DNA of 64,000 nucleotides from Pseudomonas abyssi (GTDB lineage Bacteria > Pseudomonadota > Gammaproteobacteria > Pseudomonadales > Pseudomonadaceae), in the NCBI RefSeq assembly GCF_002307495.1, contig NZ_NTMR01000027.1, forward strand, positions 1 to 64,000, given 5' to 3'. Shown one piece after another: positions 37,194 through 46,198 of the stretch. Under the pieces are notes generated by a model. That model was not told where the DNA came from and ran no database searches. It saw nothing but the letters and a program-made list of their open reading frames with translations. The position numbers and the translations under genes are program-made. Position 1 is the first letter of the stretch; the number at the start of each line of letters is the position of its first letter.

Positions 37194-39134
37194 ATGTACA
37201 AGATTGAAAACCACAAGGTATCGGACGCTGCCCGCGCGCATACGCACCTGGATGACGCCGGCTACCAGCGCATGTACAAGCAGTCACTTGAACAGCCCGA
37301 TCAGTTCTGGGCCGAGCAGGCCGAACGCTTTCTGACCTGGGACAAGCGCTGGAGCAAAGTTCACGAGAGTGATCTGAGCAAGGGCCAGGCCGCCTGGTTC
37401 ATCGACGGCAAGCTCAACGTCAGCGTCAACTGTATCGACCGTCACCTGGCCGAGCACGGCGATGAGATCGCCATCATCTGGGAAGGCGACGACCCGAGTG
37501 ATGCCCAGCGCATCAGCTACAAGCAGCTGCACGACAAGGTATGCCGCCTGGCCAACGTGCTCAAGGCACGCGGCGTCAAGAAGGGCGATCGGGTGTGTCT
37601 GTACATGCCGATGATTCCCGAGGCAGCCTACGCCATGCTGGCGTGCGCGCGCATCGGCGCGGTTCACTCGGTGGTGTTCGGTGGCTTCTCGCCGGATGCC
37701 GTGCGTGACCGCATTCTGGATGCCGACTGCCAGGCCGTGATCACCGCCGATGAAAGCGTACGCGGCGGCAAGCGCGTACCGCTGAAGGTCAACGTCGAGA
37801 AAGCGCTGCAGGAATGCCCCAACGTCCACACCGTGATTACCGTCAAGCGCACCGGTGCCGATGTCGCCTGGACCGAAGGCCGTGACGTCTGGTACGACGA
37901 GGCCACCGCCAACGTCAGTGCCGACTGCGCGCCCGAGCCGATGGACAGCGAAGACCCGCTATTCATCCTCTACACGTCCGGCTCCACCGGCAAACCCAAG
38001 GGTGTGCTGCACACCACCGGCGGCTACCTGCTGATGGCCGCGATGACCCACTACTACGTATTCGACTACGTGCCCGGCGAAGTCTACTGGTGTACCGCCG
38101 ACGTGGGCTGGATCACCGGCCACTCCTATATCGTCTACGGCCCGCTGTGCAATCGCGCCACCACGCTGCTGTTCGAGGGCGTGCCGACCTATCCGGACGC
38201 CTCGCGCTGCTGGCAGGTTATCGACAAGCACCAGGTCAACATCTTCTACACCGCCCCTACCGCCCTGCGCGCACTGATGGCCAAGGGTGACGAGCCGGTC
38301 AAGTCTTCCTCACGCGCTAGCCTGCGCCTGCTCGGCACTGTTGGCGAGCCGATCAACCCGGAAGCCTGGGAGTGGTACTACCACGTGGTCGGCGAACAAC
38401 GCTGCCCGATCGTCGACACCTGGTGGCAAACCGAAACCGGCGCCGCCATGATCACCCCGCTGCCGGGCAGCACCACCCTCAAGCCCGGCTCGGCCACCCG
38501 TCCGTTCTTTGGTGTGGAGCCAGCGCTGTACGACCCCGAAGGCAACGAACTGCAGGGGCCGGCCAGTGGCAACCTGGTCATCAAGCGCTCCTGGCCCAGT
38601 CAGATCCGCACCGTGTACGGCGACCACCAGCGCCTGGTCGACACCTATTTCAGCACCTACAAGGACGTGTATTTCACCGGTGACGGCGCACGCCGTGACG
38701 AGGACGGCTTCTACTGGATCACCGGTCGCGTCGACGACGTACTTAACGTCTCCGGCCACCGTATCGGCACCGCCGAGGTGGAGAGCGCGCTGGTACTGCA
38801 CGACGCCGTTGCCGAAGCCGCCGTGGTGGGCTGCCCGCACGACATCAAGGGCCAGTGCATCTATGTCTACGTCACCCCGATGAACGGTGTCGAGCCGAGC
38901 GAGGAGCTGGTCAAGGAGCTGAAGGCCTTTGTTGCCGATCAGGTCGGCGCCTTTGCCCGTCCCGAGTTCATGCAATGGGCGCCGGGCCTGCCAAAAACCC
39001 GCTCGGGCAAGATCATGCGCCGCATCCTGCGCAAGATTGCCTGCAATGAGCTGGATAGCCTGGGCGATACCTCGACCCTGGCCGACCCCAGTGTTGTGCA
39101 GGATTTGATCAGCAATCGCATCGCTCACGCCTGA
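37194..39134 (+). CDS. acs: Acetyl-CoA synthetase
   Basis: 646 aa. Activates acetate to acetyl-CoA via acetyl-AMP. The ACS N-terminal domain is followed by the AMP-binding motif [20 protein letters not shown], the [13 protein letters not shown] core and the C-terminal [14 protein letters not shown], whose lysine is the site of regulatory acetylation. All key residues are present and the length is standard. A hairpin at 39142-39171 may end its transcript. Confidence 0.95.
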   Translation: MYKIENHKVSDAARAHTHLDDAGYQRMYKQSLEQPDQFWAEQAERFLTWDKRWSKVHESDLSKGQAAWFIDGKLNVSVNCIDRHLAEHGDEIAIIWEGDDPSDAQRISYKQLHDKVCRLANVLKARGVKKGDRVCLYMPMIPEAAYAMLACARIGAVHSVVFGGFSPDAVRDRILDADCQAVITADESVRGGKRVPLKVNVEKALQECPNVHTVITVKRTGADVAWTEGRDVWYDEATANVSADCAPEPMDSEDPLFILYTSGSTGKPKGVLHTTGGYLLMAAMTHYYVFDYVPGEVYWCTADVGWITGHSYIVYGPLCNRATTLLFEGVPTYPDASRCWQVIDKHQVNIFYTAPTALRALMAKGDEPVKSSSRASLRLLGTVGEPINPEAWEWYYHVVGEQRCPIVDTWWQTETGAAMITPLPGSTTLKPGSATRPFFGVEPALYDPEGNELQGPASGNLVIKRSWPSQIRTVYGDHQRLVDTYFSTYKDVYFTGDGARRDEDGFYWITGRVDDVLNVSGHRIGTAEVESALVLHDAVAEAAVVGCPHDIKGQCIYVYVTPMNGVEPSEELVKELKAFVADQVGAFARPEFMQWAPGLPKTRSGKIMRRILRKIACNELDSLGDTSTLADPSVVQDLISNRIAHA

Positions 39135-39251
39135 GGTCAGGCACTGGTGCAGCCGCCCGGCTGTACCAGTGTCGAGACAGCTTGTTCTGACCAGACCACC
39201 CCTCTATGCTTGTGCACTCGAAAAATAGTGCCTGTGTAGAGGAGTCTGTTC

Positions 39252-40433
39252 ATGCAAGAGGTCGTGATTGTTGCCGCCACCCGTACCGCCATCGGCAGTT
39301 TCGGGGGCCAGTTTGCCAAAGTGCCCGCCCACGAATTGGGTGCGACCGTTATCCGCCGCTTGCTGGACGAGACCGAAATTGACCCGGCGTCGGTTGACGA
39401 GGTCATCTTCGGCCAGGTACTCACCGCTGGCTGCGGCCAGAACCCAGCCCGCCAGGCTGCCATCCATGCTGGCCTGCCGCACAGCGTCCCTGCGCTGACA
39501 CTGAACAAGGTCTGCGGCTCCGGCCTCAAGGCGTTGCACCTTGCTGCCCAGGCGATCCGCTGCGGCGACGCCGAGATCATGATTGCCGGTGGTCAGGAAT
39601 CGATGAGCCTGTCGCCCCACATCATCCCCACTTCCCGCACCGGCCAGCGCATGGGCCACGGCCAGATGATCGACACCATGATTCAGGACGGCCTGTGGGA
39701 TGCCTTCAACAACTATCACATGGGCATTACCGCCGAAAACCTGGTCGAAAAGTACGGCATCACCCGCGAGGAACAGGACGCCTTTGCCGCGGCCTCCCAG
39801 CAAAAAGCAGTGACCGCACGCGAGACTGGCGTATTCGATCAGGAAATCACCCCGGTCAGCATTCCCCAGCGCAAGGGCGACGCCCTGCTGATCACTCAGG
39901 ATGAGCAGCCCCGTGCAGGCACCACCGCCGAGAGCCTGGGAAGCCTCAAGCCCGCGTTCAAGAAAGACGGCAGCGTCACCGCCGGCAACGCCTCCAGCCT
40001 GAACGATGGCGCCGCTGCCGTGCTGATGATGAGCGCCAGCAAGGCCGCCGAACTGGGCCTGCCGGTGCTGGCCCGCGTCGCCTCCTACGCCAATGCCGGC
40101 GTTGACCCGGCGATCATGGGGATTGGCCCGGTCTCCGCCACCCAACGCTGTCTGGCCAAAGCCGGCTGGCAGGTCGCCGACCTGGACCTGATCGAAGCCA
40201 ACGAGGCCTTTGCCGCGCAAGCACTGGCGGTCGGCAAGGAGCTGCAGTGGGACGCCGACAAGGTCAACGTCAACGGCGGCGCCATTGCCCTTGGCCACCC
40301 GATTGGCGCTTCCGGCTGCCGCGTACTGGTCACCTTGCTGCACGAAATGCTGCGTCGTGATGCCAAGAAGGGTCTGGCGACCCTGTGCATCGGCGGCGGC
40401 CAGGGCGTCGCTCTGGCGCTGGCTCGCGACTGA
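39252..40433 (+). CDS. atoB: Acetyl-CoA C-acetyltransferase (thiolase)
   Basis: 393 aa. Condenses or cleaves acetoacetyl-CoA. The catalytic residues are all present: Cys in [12 protein letters not shown] (about 88), His in [14 protein letters not shown], and Cys in [24 protein letters not shown] is intact. The tight match to the biosynthetic/degradative short-chain group supports the name, but the chain length is inferred. A GC-rich hairpin (40445-40470) follows. Confidence 0.9.
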   Translation: MQEVVIVAATRTAIGSFGGQFAKVPAHELGATVIRRLLDETEIDPASVDEVIFGQVLTAGCGQNPARQAAIHAGLPHSVPALTLNKVCGSGLKALHLAAQAIRCGDAEIMIAGGQESMSLSPHIIPTSRTGQRMGHGQMIDTMIQDGLWDAFNNYHMGITAENLVEKYGITREEQDAFAAASQQKAVTARETGVFDQEITPVSIPQRKGDALLITQDEQPRAGTTAESLGSLKPAFKKDGSVTAGNASSLNDGAAAVLMMSASKAAELGLPVLARVASYANAGVDPAIMGIGPVSATQRCLAKAGWQVADLDLIEANEAFAAQALAVGKELQWDADKVNVNGGAIALGHPIGASGCRVLVTLLHEMLRRDAKKGLATLCIGGGQGVALALARD

Positions 40434-40597
40434 CCTCCCCACCTGCAATGGCGCCGCCCGGCGCCATTGCCTTGCTTGCTCGCAAGCCCCCGCACTGCCC
40501 CCTACACTGTTGAACTGACCGCCCGCAAACCGGTCATAGCCTGCGCAGCACCTGTCGCAGGTGCTTACCCGTGCCACTTCAATCTTGCGAGCCCTGC

Positions 40598-41662
40598 ATG
40601 GACAGCCAGAACAGCCCATCCGTCACTCTGCCGACCGGCACCTACCTGCTGGAGGGCACCCGTACGCCCGGCCTGAACAACGCCAGCCGAGCGCGCGCCG
40701 GCTTCAGCGCACTGGACCTGGCAGTGCAAAGCGCCCATGCCCTGCTGCTGCGCAGCGGCTTGGCTGCCGGCGCACTGGACGGCGTGGTGCTGGCCACTGG
40801 CGCCAGCCAGGCAGCAGACCAGGTACGCCAGCGTCTGCAGCTCGGTTCACTCACCCCGCTGCAGCAGTGTTCGCAGGGGCTGGATGCGATCACCCGCGCC
40901 AGCCAGCAGATCCGCAGCGGCGACGCCGATCTGCTGCTGGTGATCGCCAGCGACGCAGCTACCTTGCCTGACTCGACCGCCGTGAGCGAATCAGCCAAGC
41001 GCCTGGCAGCCCTGTTCGAGGTGGACGAGGAGGACGCCGAGGCCTACGAGCAAGCCTGCCGCCAGCGCAGCAGCGAGGCAGAGCAGAGCGGCCTGTTCAG
41101 CCCCTACCGCATTACCCTGTTTGATCGCCACGGCGAGGTATACGACACCGACCAGCATACCCCCGACAGTGGCGCCTGCGCCCTGCTGCTGGCATCTGCC
41201 AGCGGTTGCGCACAGCTAAAACGACACCCACTGGCCCGGCTCAGCAGGCAGGCACTGGCGCGCGCGCCGTCAGACTATCCCAGCCTGGCTCCGCTACTGG
41301 CCAGCACCCGACTGCTACAAGCCGAGCAGCTTGGCCTGAACGATATCGATCTCTGGGAATTACCCGACGCACCTGCCCTGGCACTGCTCGCCAACCTGGC
41401 CGCCTGGCAGGATGCGCGCTTTTGCGAGCGCCAGCTGGAGCTGGAACACCCCATGGGCCGCCTGGACCCGACCAGCCTCAACCCGCTGGGCGGCAGTCTG
41501 GCGCTAGGCGCCCTGCCGGTCAGTGGCGGCTGCCGCCAGCTACTGCAACAGGCCGACACCTTGCATCGTCACGCCCTTGGCCGGGCGCTGGTGTGTGAGC
41601 AACAAGCTGCAGATCAGGCCCAGGCCTGGCTGTTGACCCGCGCAGAGGAGACGCCGGCATGA
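40598..41662 (+). CDS. Thiolase-like protein with altered active site
   Basis: 354 aa from ATG 40598; a GTG at 40571 with AGGTG upstream could add nine residues. The fold is recognisable: ALDGVVLATGASQ, and PLQQCSQGLDAITRASQQI keeps the nucleophile cysteine. But the usual GHP motif (ALGHPxGASG) reads ALGALPVSGG, so the catalytic histidine is gone, and the CxGGGxG motif reads CEQQAAD. It overlaps the next gene by 4 bp. I read it as a non-canonical partner of the FadJ-like protein, perhaps structural or inactive. Confidence 0.8.
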   Translation: MDSQNSPSVTLPTGTYLLEGTRTPGLNNASRARAGFSALDLAVQSAHALLLRSGLAAGALDGVVLATGASQAADQVRQRLQLGSLTPLQQCSQGLDAITRASQQIRSGDADLLLVIASDAATLPDSTAVSESAKRLAALFEVDEEDAEAYEQACRQRSSEAEQSGLFSPYRITLFDRHGEVYDTDQHTPDSGACALLLASASGCAQLKRHPLARLSRQALARAPSDYPSLAPLLASTRLLQAEQLGLNDIDLWELPDAPALALLANLAAWQDARFCERQLELEHPMGRLDPTSLNPLGGSLALGALPVSGGCRQLLQQADTLHRHALGRALVCEQQAADQAQAWLLTRAEETPA

Positions 41663-43737
41663 TGGACGCGCTTGACGACCTGATGCAGCGCGAGCGCTGC
41701 AACGGCCCCTTTTGCCAGCAAGACCTCGAGCAGCCGAACGAAGGGCCATGGCAGCACTGGCGTCTGCGCCGCGACGACAGCGATGTCGCCTGGCTGCTGT
41801 TTGACCAGCAAGGACAATCGGCCAATCTGCTGGGCCGCGCCGCCCTGCAGGAGCTGGGTGACGTGCTCGCCAGCCTGCGCCGCGAAATGCCCCGCGCACT
41901 GGTCTTGCGCTCGGCCAAGGCGGCCAGCTTCTGTCTGGGCGCCGACCTGCATGACTTTGCTGCTGTCGACAACGAAGCGGACGCCGTCCGCCAGCTGGTC
42001 GACGCGCATCTGCTGGCCCAGCAGCTGGTCGACCTGCCCTGCCCGACGTTGGCCGTGCTGCATGGCGAGACCCTCGGCGGAGGTCTGGAGCTGGCCCTGT
42101 GTTGCGACATGCGCCTGGCCACCCCGGACGCCCGGCTGGGCCTGCCGGAAGTACTGGTTGGCCTGCACCCCGGCCTTGGTGCCACCGCACGCCTGCCCGA
42201 TCTGATCGACCCACTGCTGGCAATGCGCATGATGCTCAGCGGCAAGCCGCTGAAGGCCGAGGCCGCGACACAGGCCGGACTGGTCGACAAGGTAGCCCCC
42301 GAGCACGCTTTGCCGGCGCTGATCGATGACGCCGTCAATGGTCGCCTTACCCTGCAGCGCCGCAATCTGCGCGCCCGCCCCTACCGCCTCGACTGGGTGC
42401 GCCGACTGGCCGCTCTTGGCCTGCAGCGCCGCGCCGACGCGCTGGTGGACCCGGCGCATTACCCCGCCCCCAGCGCGCTGATCGACCTCTGGCGCAGACA
42501 CGGCGGCAAACCGGACCTGATGCTGCACCGCGAGATATATTCCTTCGCCCGCCTGCTGGCGAGCGGCACCAGCGGCAACCTGATTCACCTGTTCTTCCTG
42601 CGCCAGCGACTGAAGGCCCAAGGCGCCCCCGACCCTCGTCGCCGCGCCAACCATCTGCATCTGCTGGGCGCCAGTCAGGTGGGGGTGGAGCTGGCGGCAC
42701 TCGCGGCGCAACGCGGCCTGCGAGTAAGCATCGGCGACCAGCAGGCGATGACGCAGTGCATTCGCCAACTGGCCGGTACAGAGGACCTGCAGGCCAACCT
42801 GGACCGACTTGTTTTTGACCCACAGCACCATGGCGCCGCCCTCGCTGACGTGCTGATCGACGCCCAGACCGGTGATCTGCAGGCGCGTCGTGCCACGCTG
42901 GCCCGGCTGGAGCCGCAGATGCGACCACAGGCCCTGCTGCTCAGCCTGCACGATGCGCTGGAGCCGTTACGCAGCGCGCTCGGCGACGCCGGTCGCCTGC
43001 TAGGCGTGCGCTTTGCAGGGCCGGTCAAACGCGGCGCACTGACGGAGCTGGCCAACCACAGCACCGGGCGTACCATCAGCCAGCAGCACGCGCGGCAATT
43101 GCTGGGCCAGCTGGGCTGCCTGCCGGTCACGGTGAGCAGTCAGCCGGGTCTGCTGCTGCGCCGGGTCTTGGCGCCCATGCTGCTGGAAGCGCTGCTGCTG
43201 CTGGAAGAAGGCCACGAGACCAACGCCATCGACCAAGCGGCACTGGACTTTGGCTTCGACAAAGGCCCGCTGGCGTTACTCGATGACTGGGGGCTGGCCG
43301 ACAGTCTGCAGCTGTTCGAACAACTGCACAGCGAACGCGACACGCCACCGATCGAGCCACCTGCGTTGCTGCGAACCTGGGTAGAACAGGGTCGTGAGCG
43401 TATCCGCCCGAGTCAGCCAGGCCGCTGGACGCTGCCGGGACGCAAGCAGGCGCGCCTGCCCGCGGAAGAAGGTGACCGCATGCTGCTGGCCTTGCTCAAC
43501 AGCGCGGTGCGAGCCTGCCGCCAGGGTATCGTGGCCGATGATGAGATGCTCGACGCCGCCATGACCCTGTCCGGCCATTTCCCTGCCTTTCGCGGCGGCC
43601 CTCTGCGCTACGCCCGCAGTTGCGGACATGCGGCGCTGATCACTCGTCTGCAGGACCTCAGTCAAAGCCAGGGTCCACGCTTTACGCCCGACCCGGGCTG
43701 GACGCCGGCAGAGGATTCAGAAGCCGGGCAAGGGTGA
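41659..43737 (+). CDS. FadB/FadJ-like protein with intact hydratase, decayed dehydrogenase
   Basis: 692 aa. The N-terminal crotonase domain keeps both catalytic glutamates (LGGGLELALCCDMRLA; LGLPEVLVGLHPG). The NAD-binding glycine loop is degenerate (LLGASQVGVELAAL rather than GxGxxG). The catalytic HxFNP of 3-hydroxyacyl-CoA dehydrogenase reads RFAGP, so that activity is doubtful. The C-terminal repeat is present. It is coupled to the thiolase-like gene and its end overlaps the MOSC gene by 21 bp. Confidence 0.82.
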   Translation: MMDALDDLMQRERCNGPFCQQDLEQPNEGPWQHWRLRRDDSDVAWLLFDQQGQSANLLGRAALQELGDVLASLRREMPRALVLRSAKAASFCLGADLHDFAAVDNEADAVRQLVDAHLLAQQLVDLPCPTLAVLHGETLGGGLELALCCDMRLATPDARLGLPEVLVGLHPGLGATARLPDLIDPLLAMRMMLSGKPLKAEAATQAGLVDKVAPEHALPALIDDAVNGRLTLQRRNLRARPYRLDWVRRLAALGLQRRADALVDPAHYPAPSALIDLWRRHGGKPDLMLHREIYSFARLLASGTSGNLIHLFFLRQRLKAQGAPDPRRRANHLHLLGASQVGVELAALAAQRGLRVSIGDQQAMTQCIRQLAGTEDLQANLDRLVFDPQHHGAALADVLIDAQTGDLQARRATLARLEPQMRPQALLLSLHDALEPLRSALGDAGRLLGVRFAGPVKRGALTELANHSTGRTISQQHARQLLGQLGCLPVTVSSQPGLLLRRVLAPMLLEALLLLEEGHETNAIDQAALDFGFDKGPLALLDDWGLADSLQLFEQLHSERDTPPIEPPALLRTWVEQGRERIRPSQPGRWTLPGRKQARLPAEEGDRMLLALLNSAVRACRQGIVADDEMLDAAMTLSGHFPAFRGGPLRYARSCGHAALITRLQDLSQSQGPRFTPDPGWTPAEDSEAGQG

Positions 43738-44403
43738 CGTCTGCTGCTCGGCCTTGGTCAGCCTGGCTTGCATCTCGGCGCGCATCTTCTCGGCCAGGGG
43801 GGCGGCCAGCAGCTGACGCAAAAAGGTCGGGTTCGCCCCCTTGCTGTGACAATAACGGAACACCTCGTTGATGGTCGGAAAGACCGCATCCCCGGCCAGC
43901 ACGGTGACCTCATCGCCCGGCCTGACCTCGCCCGGGGTCAGCACGCGGGCATAGGCGCCGCAGCGCTCGGCGCGCACAAAGGCCTTGGCGAAGCGGCTGT
44001 CGCCCACCCGCACAGCCAGCGTAGAGCAAGGGATACGCGGCGCGGTGACTTCCAGCAGCAGCTCGCCAATGCGCAGCCGATCGCCAATGCGCAATGCCGG
44101 CCACCAATGTGACAGGGTCAGGTTTTCACCAAAAAAGCCGGCGGCCAACGGGCGCTGCAGCGTCTCACTCCACCAGTCGATGTCCTCCTGGCTGTAAAGA
44201 TAGACCGCCTGGTCCGGGCCACCGTGATGCTTCAGGTCACCAATAAAGTCACCGGGCACGCCGGCCTGGGCGATCATCACCGGGCCAGCAAGGGACTGCT
44301 TGAAATGGCCGGTACGGGCGGTGCGCACGCCCACCTCCAGATCTTTCGCCTGGCCGGCATTGATCGACACAAGACGAGGGGGACGGGTCTGGCTCATGGG
44401 CAT
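43717..44403 (-). CDS. MOSC domain protein (YiiM-like)
   Basis: 228 aa. The MOSC signature includes VPGDFIGDLKHHGGPDQAVYLYS and FGENLTLSHW, with the conserved cysteine in PRIPCSTLAVRVGDSRFAKAF. YiiM-type proteins reduce N-hydroxylated bases with a molybdenum cofactor; that role is inferred from the family. The start could be 44403 or 44397; neither has a good ribosome-binding site. Confidence 0.87.
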   Translation of the reverse strand: MPMSQTRPPRLVSINAGQAKDLEVGVRTARTGHFKQSLAGPVMIAQAGVPGDFIGDLKHHGGPDQAVYLYSQEDIDWWSETLQRPLAAGFFGENLTLSHWWPALRIGDRLRIGELLLEVTAPRIPCSTLAVRVGDSRFAKAFVRAERCGAYARVLTPGEVRPGDEVTVLAGDAVFPTINEVFRYCHSKGANPTFLRQLLAAPLAEKMRAEMQARLTKAEQQTSPLPGF

Positions 44404-44454
44404 ACTCGCAAAGGGTAGGAGAGACAGCAGTCGACCGGAAGCGGCGGCCGTCTG

Positions 44455-44883
44455 TCAAGCCGGCGGGCGACCGGTCAGATAGCGCCGCGCCAGAAAGAGA
44501 AAATGCGCACTGCCCACCAGCGGCAGAAAAACCAGCATGAACGCGGCCGACGGGGTCAGCTGCCAGCGCCAGAAGAACCCGAGCAAACACCCCAGCCCGA
44601 TCAGCAGCATCAGCACAACGGCTTTGGGTGACACCCCCTGGCGCTGCGGCCGGGTCAGTATCAGCAGCAACTTGGTCAGCGCCCAGAGGCCACAAAAGCC
44701 ACCGACCAGCAGCCCGGTAAACAGCCAGGCGAAGGCCTGCGGTTCACCGGCGGCAAAGACCAGGGGCAACTGCACCACCCCCAAGCCAAGCAGCACGACC
44801 AGAGGACCAAAGCACACCACCGCCTCCAGCAGATAGACTCGGCGCGGCGAGCGCAGCAAACGACGCAGCGGGCTTTCGCTCAC
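44455..44883 (-). CDS. Small four-helix membrane protein
   Basis: About 142 aa with four hydrophobic segments (VYLLEAVVCFGPLVVLLGLGV; FAWLFTGLLVGGFCGLWAL; VVLMLLIGLGCLLGFFW; FMLVFLPLVGSAHFLFLA). No family recognised. GTG 44883 is a guess; the frame stays open upstream, but a longer start would overlap the CPCC gene. It lies 97 bp after that gene on the same strand. Confidence 0.55.
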   Translation of the reverse strand: MSESPLRRLLRSPRRVYLLEAVVCFGPLVVLLGLGVVQLPLVFAAGEPQAFAWLFTGLLVGGFCGLWALTKLLLILTRPQRQGVSPKAVVLMLLIGLGCLLGFFWRWQLTPSAAFMLVFLPLVGSAHFLFLARRYLTGRPPA

Positions 44884-44980
44884 GCTACTGGGCTCGACGC
44901 AGGGACGTGGCACACGACGGACAGACAGGGGGCAGATGCGTTCATGGCTTACCTTCGCCAGGCGGTGTTGCGGGCAGAAA

Positions 44981-45550
44981 TCAGTCTCCAGAGACCTCAG
45001 GAGCACGGTAACGCTCGCGCGCCTGCCTGTCCACCCGGTCGACGGAGGCCAGGTCGCAGGCGCCAAATTCCACGAAATGCCGCCGCGCAGCCGCCAGGGT
45101 CAGCTGGTTGGGCCCGCTAACCGTGTCGGTGTCACGCACGCCGTCGTCTTCCCAGAAACATACCGAGCAGATCTCGTAGCTGGCACTGCTGCTCAGGCTG
45201 AAATAACCGCAGCACGGGCAGGCAAACATCGGCTCGGGGTTGCCTTCTATTTCCTCCAGCGCGACACCACGCTGGTTCAGCGCCTGCACCAGGTAGGCGT
45301 TGGTGACCCCGTACAGGTCTTCGACCAGGCTCACCGTTACCAGCGGGTCCAGGCGCGGGTCAGCGGTGTCCTCCGGCTCCACACCGCGCATCACCGCCAT
45401 GCGCAGCTCGGCCGGCAACGCGGCGAGCTGGGGATCGGCCTCACTGAATCCACAAAAAAACCAGAAGGCGATGCGCTCACGCCGCGCCTGTTCATCAAGC
45501 TCTTTCAATAACCAGCCGGCCAATTCCTGCTTTGCCTGTTCCCTTTGCAT
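44981..45550 (-). CDS. CPCC-type cysteine-rich protein
   Basis: 189 aa. The zinc-ribbon-like block CPCCGYFSL...YEICSVCFWEDDG (about residues 109-135) is the Cys_rich_CPCC domain. The N-terminal 100 residues are helical and show no known domain. Function unknown. ATG 45550 has GGAAGG upstream. Confidence 0.82.
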   Translation of the reverse strand: MQREQAKQELAGWLLKELDEQARRERIAFWFFCGFSEADPQLAALPAELRMAVMRGVEPEDTADPRLDPLVTVSLVEDLYGVTNAYLVQALNQRGVALEEIEGNPEPMFACPCCGYFSLSSSASYEICSVCFWEDDGVRDTDTVSGPNQLTLAAARRHFVEFGACDLASVDRVDRQARERYRAPEVSGD

Positions 45551-45632
45551 GCCACGCCTTCCCCTGCGCCAGTTCGCCGGCGCTCAGCCAATGAGCACCT
45601 TGTCCATGTCACAGCGTAGCAGGCTGACACCA

Positions 45633-45813
45633 TCACGCTGCACCATCTGACGGGGTGTTCAGACGAAACCCCTGGGCCTGAAAAAAAGCGATGCTGCCAG
45701 ACTCGCCTCGATCCACACGCGCGGTACCCCGCGTCACGCAAACGCGGCTCTGCAGCCAGGTAAAGCTGGCTGGCAACACCCCGGCGTACTGACTCCGGGG
45801 CGCGCGCAGCGAC
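45633..45813 (-). pseudogene. Relic of a GNAT acetyltransferase C-terminus
   Basis: One frame reads APESVRRGVASQLYLAAEP then LRDAGYRA. A second frame picks up DRGESGSIAFFQAQGFRL. Joined, these equal the end of a GNAT domain (acetyl-CoA loop RRGVAS, then the final strand). There is a frame break near 45720, and no N-terminal half exists: the relic starts right at the stop of the YjbR-like gene. Confidence 0.6.
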
Positions 45814-46188
45814 TTATCGCTCGGCGCCGTACAGCAGGGCACGCCCATGGCGCGCCTCAAGGCCGCGCCGAATAGCGGCCGGCAGGCCCCTCACTACCAA
45901 GATGTAAGACTGGTCAATCATCCTCTGCAACTCGCCGTCAGGCACCGAACCGTCAAGCCGTACGCTATTCCAGTGTCGCTTGTTCATGTGATAACCGGGC
46001 ATTACTGCAGCAAACAGGTCGCGCAAGCCAACAGCCTCATGTGGGTCGCATTTGAGATTGACGCAATCACTGCCGCCGCGCTGATACAGCAGGGCAAACA
46101 TCTTGCCCTGCACCTTGAACACGGCGGCATCGGGACCGAAGGGGTAATCAAGTTCCGCCTCGGGTTTGGCCAATAGTCTGTCTTTCAC
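45814..46188 (-). CDS. MmcQ/YjbR family protein
   Basis: 124 aa. The pattern GPDAAVFKVQGKMFALL, NLKCDPHEAVGLRDLFAAVMPGYHMNKRHWNSV is the YjbR double-wing, a cytoplasmic fold of unknown DNA-related role. I choose GTG 46188 with AGGAAC upstream. Ten bases separate it from the histidine kinase gene upstream, so co-transcription is likely. Confidence 0.85.
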   Translation of the reverse strand: MKDRLLAKPEAELDYPFGPDAAVFKVQGKMFALLYQRGGSDCVNLKCDPHEAVGLRDLFAAVMPGYHMNKRHWNSVRLDGSVPDGELQRMIDQSYILVVRGLPAAIRRGLEARHGRALLYGAER

Positions 46189-46198
46189 CTGTCCGTTC

